Source: Methylophaga sp. 42_25_T18
GTDB taxonomy: Bacteria > Pseudomonadota > Gammaproteobacteria > Nitrosococcales > Methylophagaceae
DNA length: 64,000 nucleotides
Assembly: GCA_002163085.1 (NCBI GenBank)
Contig: MAAJ01000011.1
Location: 148,280-212,279 of the forward strand
Reading direction: 5' to 3'
Shown: piece by piece, positions 8,798-17,953 of the stretch
Numbering within the stretch: the stretch's first letter is position 1
Layout of the letters: each line of letters begins with the position of its first letter
Translations under genes and position numbers: made by a program
Notes under the pieces: generated by a model
Database searches by the model: none
The model's input: only the letters and a program-made list of their open reading frames with translations
What the model was told of the DNA's origin: nothing

Positions 8798-9379
8798 ATG
8801 CTTTCATTATCTAAACGCCAACAATTTATTATTGGCTTATTATTAGTTGCCTTAATGGCCTTCACACGAGGTCATCACTTTTCCACAATCAATCACTTAC
8901 CTAGTGCGACCTTAGCGGCGTTTTTTCTTGCTGGTCTCTACGTTTCATCTAAATGGTTGGTCCCACTATTATTTGTTGAAGCGGCTTTATTAGATTATGC
9001 CGCCATTACTTTTGGTGGTGTCAGTAGTTTTTGTGTTTCACCAGCCTATGTCATGTTGATTCCTGCTTATGGCTCCTTATGGCTTGCGGGTCATTGGTAT
9101 GCCAAAAAATATCAATTTAACTGGCACAGTTTGTTGCCGTTAAGTTTGTCGGTGGTGTTGGCAACAGCAATCAGCCAAGTATTCTCTGGTGGGGGATTCT
9201 ACTTTTTCTCTGGTCGTTATACACAACCGACATTGGCTGAATATGGCGAGCGTTTTGTTAACTACTTCCCTAGTGCATTAAGTAATATTGCCTTCTATCT
9301 TGCTTTAGCCGTGGCCTTTCATGTTATTGCTGTATTAGCTGCTCGTGCGTCTTCAGTACATCAGGAAAACAAATCTTGA
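8798..9379 (+). CDS. btuM: BtuM-like cobalamin inner-membrane transporter
   Basis: 193 residues with about six hydrophobic segments and short loops, the size and look of a solitary ECF-type S component. The family described as BtuM (Thiobacillus denitrificans) transports or decyanates B12 using an essential cysteine near position 80. Here the only cysteine is Cys79, in FGGVSSFCVSPAYVM. The gene sits between a B12-regulated outer-membrane receptor and the cob operon, as expected. No ECF module (EcfA/EcfT) or BtuCD is encoded nearby. GGAGAC precedes the ATG. Its stop overlaps the TTG start of cbiA. The call rests on length, topology, cysteine position and context rather than on an alignment. 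Confidence 0.75.
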   Translation: MLSLSKRQQFIIGLLLVALMAFTRGHHFSTINHLPSATLAAFFLAGLYVSSKWLVPLLFVEAALLDYAAITFGGVSSFCVSPAYVMLIPAYGSLWLAGHWYAKKYQFNWHSLLPLSLSVVLATAISQVFSGGGFYFFSGRYTQPTLAEYGERFVNYFPSALSNIAFYLALAVAFHVIAVLAARASSVHQENKS

Positions 9380-10662
9380 ACCATGAATGTGCCGCGCTTG
9401 TTATTGCTGCACCCGCATCTGGTCAAGGGAAAACCACAGTAACAGCAACACTCGCGCGTTACTTTCGAAATCAAGGAAAACGGGTTCGTATTTTTAAAGC
9501 CGGACCTGACTTTCTTGATCCGATGATTTTAGAGCAAGCCTCTGGTCATGCTGTTTATCAGTTAGATCTGTGGATGGTGGGAGAAACAATCTGCCGCCAA
9601 CTATTAGCTGAGGCAGCGGCGACAGCAGATTTAATTCTGATTGAGGGGGTGATGGGCTTGTTTGATGGTGATCCATCTACTGCCGATCTGGCCACTACCT
9701 TTGGTATTCCGGTATTGGCTGTGATTGACGCCTCAGCAATGGCACAAACCTTTGCGGCTATCGCTTATGGCCTGACTAATTATCGTCAAGATGTACCCGT
9801 GGCGGGTGTATTTGCCAATCGCATTGGCAGTGAGCGTCATTATCAAATGTTAATCGATGCTCTACCCGATAATTTGACTTGTTATGGCGCTTTGTCTCGC
9901 CAAACTGATGCTGCCATACCGAGTCGTCATTTAGGTTTGGTGCAAGCCGAAGAAATTGATGATTTAGATCAGCGTTTAGCTACTTTAGCAGAACAATTAA
10001 TCATTGAAGTCGATCTCACGTTGCCATCAATCAACTTTTCCCCTGCGGAGAAAAATGATGTCAGCCCATCATTTAATGGCCTCAAGATTGCTATTGCACG
10101 TGATGCTGCTTTTTCGTTTATCTATCAAGCAAACCTTGATCTATTAAAAGATCTTGGTGCTGAACTGCGATTCTTTTCACCATTAACCGATGATGATCTG
10201 CCCGCAGCGGATAGTCTTTACTTGCCGGGTGGTTACCCAGAGTTACATCTAGAAGCGCTGTCTAATAACAAGGCCATGCATAAAGCTATTAGACAACATT
10301 ATGATGCAGGCAAACCGATCGTAGCTGAATGTGGCGGTATGCTGTATTTAACGGAATCTTTAACAGACAAAGACGGTGCTCAAGCAGAGATGATTGGTCT
10401 GCTTGATGGCCATACCGTGATGCAAGCTCGTCTATCGGCCTTAGCACTGCAAGAAGTATCGCTCAACAATAAAAAGTTACGTGGCCATACCTACCATCAC
10501 TCGTTGTTTAATACTTCTGCTCCGTCGGTTGCACATGCTACTAATCCTAATGCAGACCATACTAATGAGGCTGTTTATCAATCGGCTCGTCTCACCGCCA
10601 GCTATATTCACTTCTACTTGCCCTCTAACCCGGAAGCCACGGTAGAATTGTTTCAGCCATGA
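9376..10662 (+). CDS. cbiA: Cobyrinate (hydrogenobyrinate) a,c-diamide synthase
   Basis: 428 residues. An N-terminal dethiobiotin-synthetase-like ATPase domain has the P-loop APASGQGKTT (residues 12-21). A C-terminal class I glutamine amidotransferase domain has the nucleophile Cys319 in AECGGMLYL and the partner His412 in SYIHFYLPSNPE. The enzyme amidates the a and c side chains of the corrin ring using glutamine and ATP. The start is a TTG at 9376 overlapping the btuM stop by four bases with AGGAAA upstream; no ATG or GTG lies before the P-loop. First enzyme of a run of overlapping late-cobalamin genes. Whether it acts on the cobalt form (CbiA) or the metal-free form (CobB) cannot be told here. 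Confidence 0.93.
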   Translation: MNHECAALVIAAPASGQGKTTVTATLARYFRNQGKRVRIFKAGPDFLDPMILEQASGHAVYQLDLWMVGETICRQLLAEAAATADLILIEGVMGLFDGDPSTADLATTFGIPVLAVIDASAMAQTFAAIAYGLTNYRQDVPVAGVFANRIGSERHYQMLIDALPDNLTCYGALSRQTDAAIPSRHLGLVQAEEIDDLDQRLATLAEQLIIEVDLTLPSINFSPAEKNDVSPSFNGLKIAIARDAAFSFIYQANLDLLKDLGAELRFFSPLTDDDLPAADSLYLPGGYPELHLEALSNNKAMHKAIRQHYDAGKPIVAECGGMLYLTESLTDKDGAQAEMIGLLDGHTVMQARLSALALQEVSLNNKKLRGHTYHHSLFNTSAPSVAHATNPNADHTNEAVYQSARLTASYIHFYLPSNPEATVELFQP

Positions 10663-11312
10663 CAACAAATAAACACCAATATAGCGAACAAGATCGTGCT
10701 GCCATTTATCGTGCTATTGGTGAGCGTCGAGATATGCGTCATTTTCGAAACGACCCTATCGATGCCGATCTGATGCAACGTTTGTTTCAAGCGGCTCATC
10801 AAGCACCCAGCGTTGGTTATATGCAACCTTGGCGAATTATTCGCATAACAAAACCTGAACTCCGTACTGCGATACATAGCATTGTCGATGCTGAACGTAT
10901 CAAAACGGCTGAAGCTTTAGCTGAACGGCAACAAGCATTTATGAAACTTAAAGTTGAAGGCATTAAAGAGTGTGGTGAGTTATTGGTCATGGCCTTGATG
11001 GATGGGCGTGAACAACATGTCTTTGGCCGCCGCACTATGCCTGAAATGGATCTTGCTTCTGTTTCCTGTGCTATACAAAACATGTGGTTAGCAGCAAGAG
11101 CTGAAGGCATCGGTATGGGCTGGGTATCGATGTTTGAACCTACTGAATTAGCGTCATTATTAGCGATGCCACAAGGTGCTAAACCCGTCGCCATTTTATG
11201 TTTGGGTCATGTGGATGAGTTTTATCCCGCACCCATGTTAGAACTTGAAGATTGGCGAAAAACAACCGATATCAATGAAGTAATATTCACCGATAATTGG
11301 GGTAAGGAGTAA
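10659..11312 (+). CDS. bluB: 5,6-dimethylbenzimidazole synthase BluB
   Basis: 217 residues of the nitroreductase fold. The N-terminal RRDMRHFRNDPI matches the FMN phosphate-binding region of BluB; APSVGYMQPWRII and the later GIGMGWVSMFEP are further family signatures. BluB cleaves reduced FMN with oxygen to give the lower ligand of B12, so this cell can probably make its own DMB aerobically. Starts in an ATGA overlap with the cbiA stop. Its presence among nucleotide-loop genes separates it from ordinary nitroreductases. Confidence 0.95.
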   Translation: MTTNKHQYSEQDRAAIYRAIGERRDMRHFRNDPIDADLMQRLFQAAHQAPSVGYMQPWRIIRITKPELRTAIHSIVDAERIKTAEALAERQQAFMKLKVEGIKECGELLVMALMDGREQHVFGRRTMPEMDLASVSCAIQNMWLAARAEGIGMGWVSMFEPTELASLLAMPQGAKPVAILCLGHVDEFYPAPMLELEDWRKTTDINEVIFTDNWGKE

Positions 11313-11317
11313 CGCTT

Positions 11318-12232
11318 ATGATGACCACTTTTTTCATCATTGTCGCCGCACTGATCCTCGATTGGTTATTCGGTGAACCTAAACGATTTCATCCTTTAGT
11401 TGGCTTTGGTTTATTAGCCACTCGAATTGAAAATAGCCTTAACCAAGATAATAGCTCAATACGCGCTCAACTACTTCGAGGTACATTGGCTGTTGCACTT
11501 TTATTGCTGCCTTTGAGCTTAATTGGTTTTTATCTTAGTTCACTGCCTATTGTGGGATTTACGTTCACTCTCATTATTGTAACTTTGTGTATTGGCCATA
11601 AAAGCTTACACGACCATACTCAACCTATTGCCGAAGCCCTTAACAAAGGCAATGAACTACAGGCGCGAGATTTAACTAGCCAAATTGTTAGTCGTGATCC
11701 TGAAACCTTAGATATCGCAAAAGCCAGTGTGGAATCTATCTTAGAAAATGGCAGTGACAGTGTGTTTGCCGCTTTGTTCTGGTTTGTGATTGCTGGTGTT
11801 CCTGGCATTATCTTTTATCGCCTGAGTAATACGCTCGATGCCATGTGGGGTTATCGTAACCAGCAGTATTTATATTTTGGTCGTTTTGCTGCAAGATTAG
11901 ATGATGTATTGAACTATATTCCTGCACGATTAACCGCCTTAAGTTATAGCATCTTGGGTTCAACTAAACAGGCCCTGACATGTTGGTTCACTCAAGCAAA
12001 ACATTGTGATAGCCCTAATGCTGGGCCGGTAATGGCTGCCGGTGCTGGCGCACTTGAAATAACCATTGGTGGGCCAGCCCAATACCATGGTGAATGGCAC
12101 CAACGCCCTATTCTTGGTAGCGGCCCTCCCGCTGAGGCTAATGATATTCATCGGGCTTTATTATTGATCCGTAAAACTGTGTTGTTATGGTTAGTTGTTT
12201 TACTCGTCATTTCAGGGCTGACGTATGCTTGA
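11318..12232 (+). CDS. cbiB: Adenosylcobinamide-phosphate synthase (membrane protein)
   Basis: 304 residues, several hydrophobic segments, beginning with the family signature LDWLFGEPKRFHPLVGFG. Later motifs include GHKSLHDHTQPI, SRDPETLD and GPVMAAGAGALEITIGGPAQY. CbiB (CobD in the aerobic naming) attaches (R)-1-aminopropanol-2-phosphate to the adenosylcobyric acid f side chain at the inner membrane. Starts 5 bp after bluB and overlaps the next gene, which supplies the aminopropanol phosphate. Confidence 0.94.
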   Translation: MMTTFFIIVAALILDWLFGEPKRFHPLVGFGLLATRIENSLNQDNSSIRAQLLRGTLAVALLLLPLSLIGFYLSSLPIVGFTFTLIIVTLCIGHKSLHDHTQPIAEALNKGNELQARDLTSQIVSRDPETLDIAKASVESILENGSDSVFAALFWFVIAGVPGIIFYRLSNTLDAMWGYRNQQYLYFGRFAARLDDVLNYIPARLTALSYSILGSTKQALTCWFTQAKHCDSPNAGPVMAAGAGALEITIGGPAQYHGEWHQRPILGSGPPAEANDIHRALLLIRKTVLLWLVVLLVISGLTYA

Positions 12233-13214
12233 ACATGGCGGTAACCTTTATTCTGCCGCACTACAATATGATATTCCTATCTCCGACTGGTTAGATCTAT
12301 CCACCGGCATTAACCCAAATGGTTGGCCTGTGCCGACAACTTTTCCTGCTGAAGTATGGTCACAACTGCCGCAACAAGATGATGGCCTTGTTACTACAGC
12401 ACAAGACTATTATCAATGTAAATCTCTGCTCGCTGTGGCCGGTTCTCAGGCTGCCATTCAAGCATTACCTTATTTACGAGGTAATGGTCGCGTGGGTATT
12501 ATTGCCCCCGCTTATGCCGAACATGCTTATGCATGGCAACAAGCAGGACATGAGGTGATACCGCTTGATATCGATTCAATCAGCAATGCAATCATTCAAC
12601 TTGATGTGCTGGTTATTATTAATCCGAATAATCCCAGTGCACAGCAGTTCAGCTCCGAGCAATTACTGTCTTGGCATCAGCAACTGCTAGCCAAAAATGG
12701 CTGGTTAATTATCGATGAAGCCTTTATTGATTCAAGTCCTGAACACAGTCTTGCTACCCACTGTCCGACTAACGGTTTAGTTGTTTTACGTTCCTTAGGT
12801 AAGTTTTTTGGTCTAGCCGGTTTACGGATTGGGTTTGTTTTAGCAGAAGCAACGTTATTAAAACAATTAGCTGACCGACTTGGTCCTTGGCCTATTGCTC
12901 ATGCTTCACGTTACGTAGCCCAGCTAGCCTTGCAAGATAAAATGTGGCAACAGCAGTGCCGTCATCAGCTTCGTCAACAAGGATCACGCCTACAACAATT
13001 ATTGACCCGTGCCGGTTTGAAACCCCATGGCAGCAGTGATTTATTCCATTGGGTTAAAATAGATAATGCTGAGCTTGTTCACCAAAACTTAGCCCAACAG
13101 GGTATTTTAACTCGTGTATTTGAGACCCCTTCCAGCTTACGTTTTGGCTTACCTAAATCAGAAAGTGATTGGCAGCGATTACAAGCAGCACTACAGCAAT
13201 TGGATTTACCATGA
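12225..13214 (+). CDS. cobD: L-threonine-O-3-phosphate decarboxylase
   Basis: 329 residues, fold-type I PLP aminotransferase-like. Visible: [17 protein letters not shown] at the start, [28 protein letters not shown], and the PLP lysine in [17 protein letters not shown]. It yields (R)-1-amino-2-propanol phosphate for CbiB, encoded just upstream with an 8-bp overlap. The low similarity to histidinol-phosphate aminotransferase explains possible misannotation as HisC; the cob context and the NPNGWP motif decide for CobD. Confidence 0.92.
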   Translation: MLEHGGNLYSAALQYDIPISDWLDLSTGINPNGWPVPTTFPAEVWSQLPQQDDGLVTTAQDYYQCKSLLAVAGSQAAIQALPYLRGNGRVGIIAPAYAEHAYAWQQAGHEVIPLDIDSISNAIIQLDVLVIINPNNPSAQQFSSEQLLSWHQQLLAKNGWLIIDEAFIDSSPEHSLATHCPTNGLVVLRSLGKFFGLAGLRIGFVLAEATLLKQLADRLGPWPIAHASRYVAQLALQDKMWQQQCRHQLRQQGSRLQQLLTRAGLKPHGSSDLFHWVKIDNAELVHQNLAQQGILTRVFETPSSLRFGLPKSESDWQRLQAALQQLDLP

Positions 13215-14692
13215 CAGCAAAAACACTGATGGTTCAAGGCACCACTTCTGATGCAGGTAAAAGTACTCTAGTCGCTGCTTTGTGTCGCTGGTTATATCGA
13301 CAAGATATTGCTGTCGTACCCTTTAAACCACAGAATATGGCATTGAACAGTGCCGTTACTATTGATGGTGGCGAGATCGGCCGTGCTCAGGCGGTGCAAG
13401 CTCAAGCTTGTCATCTTGAGCCACATACGGATATGAACCCTGTTTTGCTTAAACCTAATAGTGATACTGGCGCTCAAGTCATCATTCATGGCCAAGCAGT
13501 AAAGAATATGGAGGCGCAGTTCTACCACCACTATAAACCCACTGCAATGGCGGCAGTATTAGCATCTCATCAACGTTTATCCGAACAATATGAGGTGGTG
13601 ATGGTTGAAGGTGCTGGCTCGCCCGCCGAAATAAATCTACGCGATCGTGATATTGCCAATATGGGATTTGCTGAGGAAGTAGATTGTCCGGTAATCATTG
13701 TTGCTGATATTGATCGTGGTGGCGTCTTTGCCCACTTGGTTGGTACATTGGCACTATTATCTGAAAGTGAACAAGGTCGGGTTAAAGGTTTTGTCATAAA
13801 TCGCTTTCGTGGTGATATTGCTTTATTACAATCAGGCTTGGATTGGTTGGAGGAAAAAACCGGCAAACCTGTTTTAGGGGTATTGCCCTATTTAAAGGGT
13901 TTGCACCTTGAAGCTGAAGATGCCATTACCACCCAACAAGCCGATGTTCCAGATGATGCATTTAAAATCATCGTGCCGGTATTGCCTCGTATCAGTAACC
14001 ATACAGACTTTGACCCTTTACGGTTACACCCACAGGTTGACCTACAATTTATCGGGCCCGATGCGCCTATCCCAGCTGCAGATTTTATTATCTTGCCCGG
14101 TTCAAAGAGCGTACGCGCAGATCTAAACTACTTACTACAATCAGGTTGGTCAGCTGCCATTAATAAACATCTTCGCTACGGCGGCAAAGTATTAGGCATT
14201 TGTGGCGGTTTTCAAATGTTAGGTTGCGATATCAACGATCCAGATGGCATTGAAGGATTGGCAGGACAAACAGAAGCCTTAGGCCTGTTAGATATGAGCA
14301 CAACCCTAACTGCCCAGAAGCAACTACGAAATGTATCTGGCAAACTCTATATCGATGCCAGCATGATTCAAGGTTATGAAATTCATGCTGGTATCAGTCA
14401 AGGGCCAGCACTGTCACAGCCTTTTTGTCAGTTAGAACATGGTGCTGATGGTGCGATTAATCATGATGACAATATTATGGGTACCTATGTGCATGGTTTG
14501 TTTGAACAATCTAGCACCTGTAATGCCATACTCAACTGGGCAGGTTTACAACATGCCGATGCAGCTGATTATCATGCCTTACGTAATAGAGATATTGATC
14601 GATTAGCTGATATGATTGAACAACATATGGATATTGCTGTGCTTAAAGATTTACTTGAATTAGCCCCTAAGTTACTCAAGGTTACCCAATGA
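13211..14692 (+). CDS. cobQ: Cobyric acid synthase
   Basis: 493 residues from the ATG at 13211, which overlaps the cobD stop as ATGA. An in-frame ATG 42 bp upstream, inside cobD, would only add a non-conserved tail. N-terminal synthetase domain with [13 protein letters not shown] and [12 protein letters not shown]-terminal class I amidotransferase domain with Cys331 in [11 protein letters not shown] and a late His in [10 protein letters not shown]. It amidates side chains b, d, e and g of adenosylcobyrinic acid a,c-diamide. Confidence 0.95.
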   Translation: MTAKTLMVQGTTSDAGKSTLVAALCRWLYRQDIAVVPFKPQNMALNSAVTIDGGEIGRAQAVQAQACHLEPHTDMNPVLLKPNSDTGAQVIIHGQAVKNMEAQFYHHYKPTAMAAVLASHQRLSEQYEVVMVEGAGSPAEINLRDRDIANMGFAEEVDCPVIIVADIDRGGVFAHLVGTLALLSESEQGRVKGFVINRFRGDIALLQSGLDWLEEKTGKPVLGVLPYLKGLHLEAEDAITTQQADVPDDAFKIIVPVLPRISNHTDFDPLRLHPQVDLQFIGPDAPIPAADFIILPGSKSVRADLNYLLQSGWSAAINKHLRYGGKVLGICGGFQMLGCDINDPDGIEGLAGQTEALGLLDMSTTLTAQKQLRNVSGKLYIDASMIQGYEIHAGISQGPALSQPFCQLEHGADGAINHDDNIMGTYVHGLFEQSSTCNAILNWAGLQHADAADYHALRNRDIDRLADMIEQHMDIAVLKDLLELAPKLLKVTQ

Positions 14693-15210
14693 AAAAAACC
14701 TTAGTTTTAGGTGGCGTGAAATCAGGCAAAAGTCGCTTGGCCGAACAGCTAGCTGACCTGTCTGAACTGGACGTCGTTTATATTGCCACGGCTACGGCGA
14801 ATGATGATGAAATGCAGCAACGTATCAGTGAACATCAGCAACGTCGACCAGACCATTGGCAAACCATTGAAGCGCCGATTCATCTAGCGGCTATTCTCCA
14901 ACAAACTTGCCAACAAGATCGCTGTGTCTTAGTAGATTGCTTAACCCTGTGGCTGACAAATTTATTAATGGCTGAAGATAAGGAACAACTTGAGCGGGAA
15001 ATAGATGCGTTGATTGCTATTATTCCTGAGTTGTCTGGCCATCTTATCTTAGTCAGCAATGAAACCAATATGGGCATAATGCCGATGGGTGAACTAAGTC
15101 GACAATACTGCGACCAAATCGGTGTATTACATCAGCGAATCGCTGCTATTTTTGATCGTGTTATTTTTACTGTAGCTGGCCTCCCCCATGTATTAAAAGG
15201 AAAACTGTAG
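14689..15210 (+). CDS. cobU: Adenosylcobinamide kinase / adenosylcobinamide-phosphate guanylyltransferase
   Basis: 173 residues. P-loop [12 protein letters not shown] near residue 8, then [16 protein letters not shown] carrying the histidine that is guanylylated in CobU, and [11 protein letters not shown]. The bifunctional enzyme phosphorylates cobinamide and activates it with GMP before CobS. Overlaps cobQ by four bases and cobT by one base. Confidence 0.95.
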   Translation: MKKTLVLGGVKSGKSRLAEQLADLSELDVVYIATATANDDEMQQRISEHQQRRPDHWQTIEAPIHLAAILQQTCQQDRCVLVDCLTLWLTNLLMAEDKEQLEREIDALIAIIPELSGHLILVSNETNMGIMPMGELSRQYCDQIGVLHQRIAAIFDRVIFTVAGLPHVLKGKL

Positions 15211-16268
15211 TGTCAGAGTTTGATCAATGGTTATCGTTGCCCGTAAAAGCTATCGACGAACGAAGCAAAAAAGCCGCTGAACAACGGCAACAGCAATTAA
15301 CTAAACCAGCAGGTTCATTAGGTCAGTTAGAAACAGTTGCTATTCAACTAGCGGCAATGCAAGCAACAGAAACACCATCCGTTAATAAAGTTCATATCAG
15401 TGTATTTGCCGCTGATCACGGCATTGTAGAAGAAGGTATATCTGCCTTTCCCCAAGCCGTCACAGCCGAAATGATTCGAAACTTTGCTAACGGTGGTGCT
15501 GCGATCAGCGTATTAGCGAAAGAACTCAATGCCAGCCTTGATGTTATCAATATGGGTACCATCACCCCATTAGAACAATTATCCGCTGTATCTGATCAAC
15601 GTATCGCTGCTGGCACGGCAAACTTCGTCCATCAAGCGGCTATGTCATTAGCGCAATGCCAACAAGCTATTTTGGCCGGACGCAATAATGTAGAACAAGT
15701 TTATCAAGCAGATATAGAGCTGTTTATAGCCGGTGAAATGGGAATAGGTAATACCACGTCGGCCACCGCAATTGCAGCAGCCTTATTAGACCTCGATGCA
15801 AAGGTGTTAACAGGTCCAGGTACCGGACTTAATACGAAAGGTATTACTCATAAGGCTTTTATTATTGAACAAGCTTTAAACAAACATCGAGCGGATCTGT
15901 CATCACCATTGACTATTCTGCACACTCTCGGCGGATTTGAAATCGCAGCATTAGTAGGGTGTTATTTAGCCTGTGGTAAACAAGGCTTGCCGGTAATTAT
16001 CGATGGTTTTATTTCATCAGTTGCTGCATTGATGGCAGAAACACTCTGTCCGGGAACAAAACATTGGTTTCTCTATAGTCATAATTCAGCCGAACCTGGG
16101 CATCACCATGTTTTATCCGCACTCAAAGCAACAACCTTATTAGATCTTGGCATGCGTTTGGGTGAAGCCAGTGGCGCTGCATCGGTATTACCGTTAATTC
16201 GTCTTAGTTGCGCGCTACATAATCAAATGGCAACCTTTGAGCAAGCTGAGGTTTCTGAGAAATCGTGA
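15210..16268 (+). CDS. cobT: Nicotinate-nucleotide--DMB phosphoribosyltransferase
   Basis: 352 residues from a GTG at 15210 sharing its first base with the cobU stop; AAGGAAAA lies upstream. Motifs: LTKPAGSLGQLE, FAADHGIVEEGISAFPQAVT, GEMGIGNTTSA, and the C-terminal RLGEASGAASVLPL with the family's catalytic glutamate. It activates DMB to alpha-ribazole phosphate. DMB is supplied by BluB from the same operon. Confidence 0.95.
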   Translation: MSEFDQWLSLPVKAIDERSKKAAEQRQQQLTKPAGSLGQLETVAIQLAAMQATETPSVNKVHISVFAADHGIVEEGISAFPQAVTAEMIRNFANGGAAISVLAKELNASLDVINMGTITPLEQLSAVSDQRIAAGTANFVHQAAMSLAQCQQAILAGRNNVEQVYQADIELFIAGEMGIGNTTSATAIAAALLDLDAKVLTGPGTGLNTKGITHKAFIIEQALNKHRADLSSPLTILHTLGGFEIAALVGCYLACGKQGLPVIIDGFISSVAALMAETLCPGTKHWFLYSHNSAEPGHHHVLSALKATTLLDLGMRLGEASGAASVLPLIRLSCALHNQMATFEQAEVSEKS

Positions 16269-16999
16269 TAAATACACTACAACCCTTCTTAATCGCATTG
16301 CAGTTTTTAACAACGTTACCGGTTAAGGTAGCCGTCCCCGTCGCCAATAAACAACTGGGACAATCGTTGCTGTTTTATCCTATTGTTGGCTTTATCATCG
16401 CTGTCATTTTGATTAGCCTAGCCTCGTTATTAACGTCGCAGTCATCCTATGTCGCGGCAATATTAGTCCTTATTAGCTGGGTCATTCTGACAGGAGGTCT
16501 ACACTTAGATGGCTTGGCAGACAGTGCTGATGCATGGTTGGGCGGCTTGGGAGATAAAGCAAAAACATTGAAGATCATGAAAGATCCCACCAGTGGCCCC
16601 ATTGCCGTTAGCATTCTGGTTTTAGTGCTATTAACCAAGCTTATTATGCTGGCCGAATTAATTGCCGTGCAGAATTGGATTGCGATTATCTTGGCAACAA
16701 CATTATCTCGTACTGCCTTACCATTATTATTTCTCACCACACCCTATGTCAGACAAAATGGCATTGCTGCCTTATTGATTCAACACCAACCTAAAACGAC
16801 AACAAAACAAATGGTTTTAGCGGTGACATTAATCAGTATTTTCTTATCTGGCGTGTGGATTTTATTACTGAGTTTTGGCCTTTTTTTATTATTGCGTTAC
16901 TGGATGCTTCAACGCCTTGATGGTGTGACCGGAGATACTGCTGGTGCAATGGTCGAACTATTAGAAACCGGCATCTTAATCACTGCCGTCATTATTTAG
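16265..16999 (+). CDS. cobS: Cobalamin (5'-phosphate) synthase
   Basis: 244 residues, polytopic membrane protein with the CobS signature GGLHLDGLADSADAWLGG and MKDPTSGPIAV. It joins GDP-cobinamide to alpha-ribazole (phosphate). Starts at a GTG overlapping the cobT stop. No alpha-ribazole phosphatase (cobC) gene is in the window. Confidence 0.94.
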   Translation: MINTLQPFLIALQFLTTLPVKVAVPVANKQLGQSLLFYPIVGFIIAVILISLASLLTSQSSYVAAILVLISWVILTGGLHLDGLADSADAWLGGLGDKAKTLKIMKDPTSGPIAVSILVLVLLTKLIMLAELIAVQNWIAIILATTLSRTALPLLFLTTPYVRQNGIAALLIQHQPKTTTKQMVLAVTLISIFLSGVWILLLSFGLFLLLRYWMLQRLDGVTGDTAGAMVELLETGILITAVII

Positions 17000-17009
17000 A
17001 GAGTTAACC

Positions 17010-17618
17010 ATGACTGATACAGAAAAAAGTCAACGTCACCAAAAACGTATGAAACGCCATAAAGAAGTGGTTGATGACAAAATTCAACACGCTGATAAAG
17101 ACAAGGGCTTATTACTCGTCATTACTGGCAATGGCAAAGGCAAAAGCTCTTCAGGCTTTGGCATGGTCGCGCGAGCCTTAGGCCATAACATGCGTGTTGG
17201 TGTTGTACAGTTTATCAAAGGTGCATACAGCACCGGTGAAGAGGCGTTCTTTAGACGTTTTCCAGATGAAGTTGAATATCATGTTATGGGGGATGGCTTT
17301 ACTTGGGATACTCAAAATCTCGATCAAGATATTGCTTCTGCAAAAAAAGGCTGGGAAGTCTGTAAGCAATTAATAGACGATCCTAATATTGATGTGGTTT
17401 TATTTGATGAGCTTAATATCGTATTAAAAATGCGTTATTTAGATACTGATTTGGTACTTGCTGACATCGCAAAACGTGCAGAAATGAAACATGTCATTAT
17501 CACTGGCCGAGGTGCTCCGGAGGCTGTGATCGAGGCTGCAGATACAGTTAGCAGAATTGAAGATGTGAAACATGCTTTTCGTGCAGGTTTTCGAGCACAA
17601 AAAGGCATTGAATTATAA
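17010..17618 (+). CDS. cobO: Cob(I)yrinic acid a,c-diamide adenosyltransferase (CobA/CobO type)
   Basis: 202 residues. P-loop GNGKGKSSSGFGMVARALGH, VVQFIKGAY, and FDELNIVLKMRYLD are signatures of CobO/BtuR adenosyltransferases, which transfer the 5'-deoxyadenosyl group from ATP to Co(I). The charged, His-rich N-terminus (to ~33) is typical. Last gene of the run, 10 bp after cobS. The adenosylated product is also the ligand class sensed by the riboswitches upstream. Confidence 0.95.
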   Translation: MTDTEKSQRHQKRMKRHKEVVDDKIQHADKDKGLLLVITGNGKGKSSSGFGMVARALGHNMRVGVVQFIKGAYSTGEEAFFRRFPDEVEYHVMGDGFTWDTQNLDQDIASAKKGWEVCKQLIDDPNIDVVLFDELNIVLKMRYLDTDLVLADIAKRAEMKHVIITGRGAPEAVIEAADTVSRIEDVKHAFRAGFRAQKGIEL

Positions 17619-17640
17619 AAACTGGCGCAGTTTTTGCTCT
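17617..17640 (+). terminator. Weak terminator-like hairpin after cobO
   Basis: Seven-base arms (17617-17623 and 17629-17635) of AAAAACT/AGTTTTT around a 5-nt loop start at the cobO stop codon. The T-run is part of the stem, so strength is doubtful. Confidence 0.4.
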
Positions 17641-17911
17641 GTCATAAAACTGTAAAGTTACCCACAATTTCTGTGGATAAGTCTGTGATTAAGTCTTTGC
17701 TAAAACGGTAAGTCCCTTATATACATACAACCACATCAAAATGGTCACTTTTTGACCACGGAAAATAACCCCTTAAATATCAACCGGTTACGGTCCTACC
17801 ATTTAGAATCAATCAGTTAGCACTGCTTGTTTATATAAAACAGCACTGATGCGCGCTACTGGTGCATAACTTTTATGGTTGTCAACAGGGATTTATAATA
17901 AATGTTGATTT
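17636..17911. other. Non-coding gap between cobO and clpA
   Basis: The 335-bp space (17619-17953) between the convergent cobO and clpA genes carries the two hairpins listed here and a cluster of DnaA-box-like 9-mers (17658-17692). I see no open frame with a ribosome binding site and no recognisable RNA gene in it. Confidence 0.6.
17658..17692. promoter_or_regulatory. Cluster of DnaA-box-like 9-mers
   Basis: TTACCCACA at 17658-17666 (one mismatch to TTATCCACA), TGTGGATAA at 17672-17680 (perfect reverse consensus), and TGTGATTAA at 17684-17692 (two mismatches). The first two also form an inverted repeat. DnaA binding here is only a suggestion from motif matching. Confidence 0.3.
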
Positions 17912-17942
17912 CAGCCTGATAGTAAGCACTACTATCAGGCTG
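17912..17942. terminator. Bidirectional hairpin between cobO and clpA
   Basis: Perfect 12-bp stem (17912-17923 with 17931-17942) and a 7-nt loop, 11 bp after the clpA stop on the minus strand. Neither side has a strong T-run, but position and stem suit a shared terminator for convergent genes. Confidence 0.6.
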
Positions 17943-17953
17943 TATGTTTGAGA

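Noticed and set aside
8710..8814. 34-codon open frame overlapping the btuM start
   Set aside because: It has no clear ribosome site and no recognisable homologue, and it runs into btuM in another frame. A leader peptide cannot be excluded, but nothing supports it.
10817..11194. 125-codon minus-strand frame inside bluB
   Set aside because: It is antisense to a well-supported gene and its product is low-complexity with no known family. It is a shadow of the bluB coding frame.
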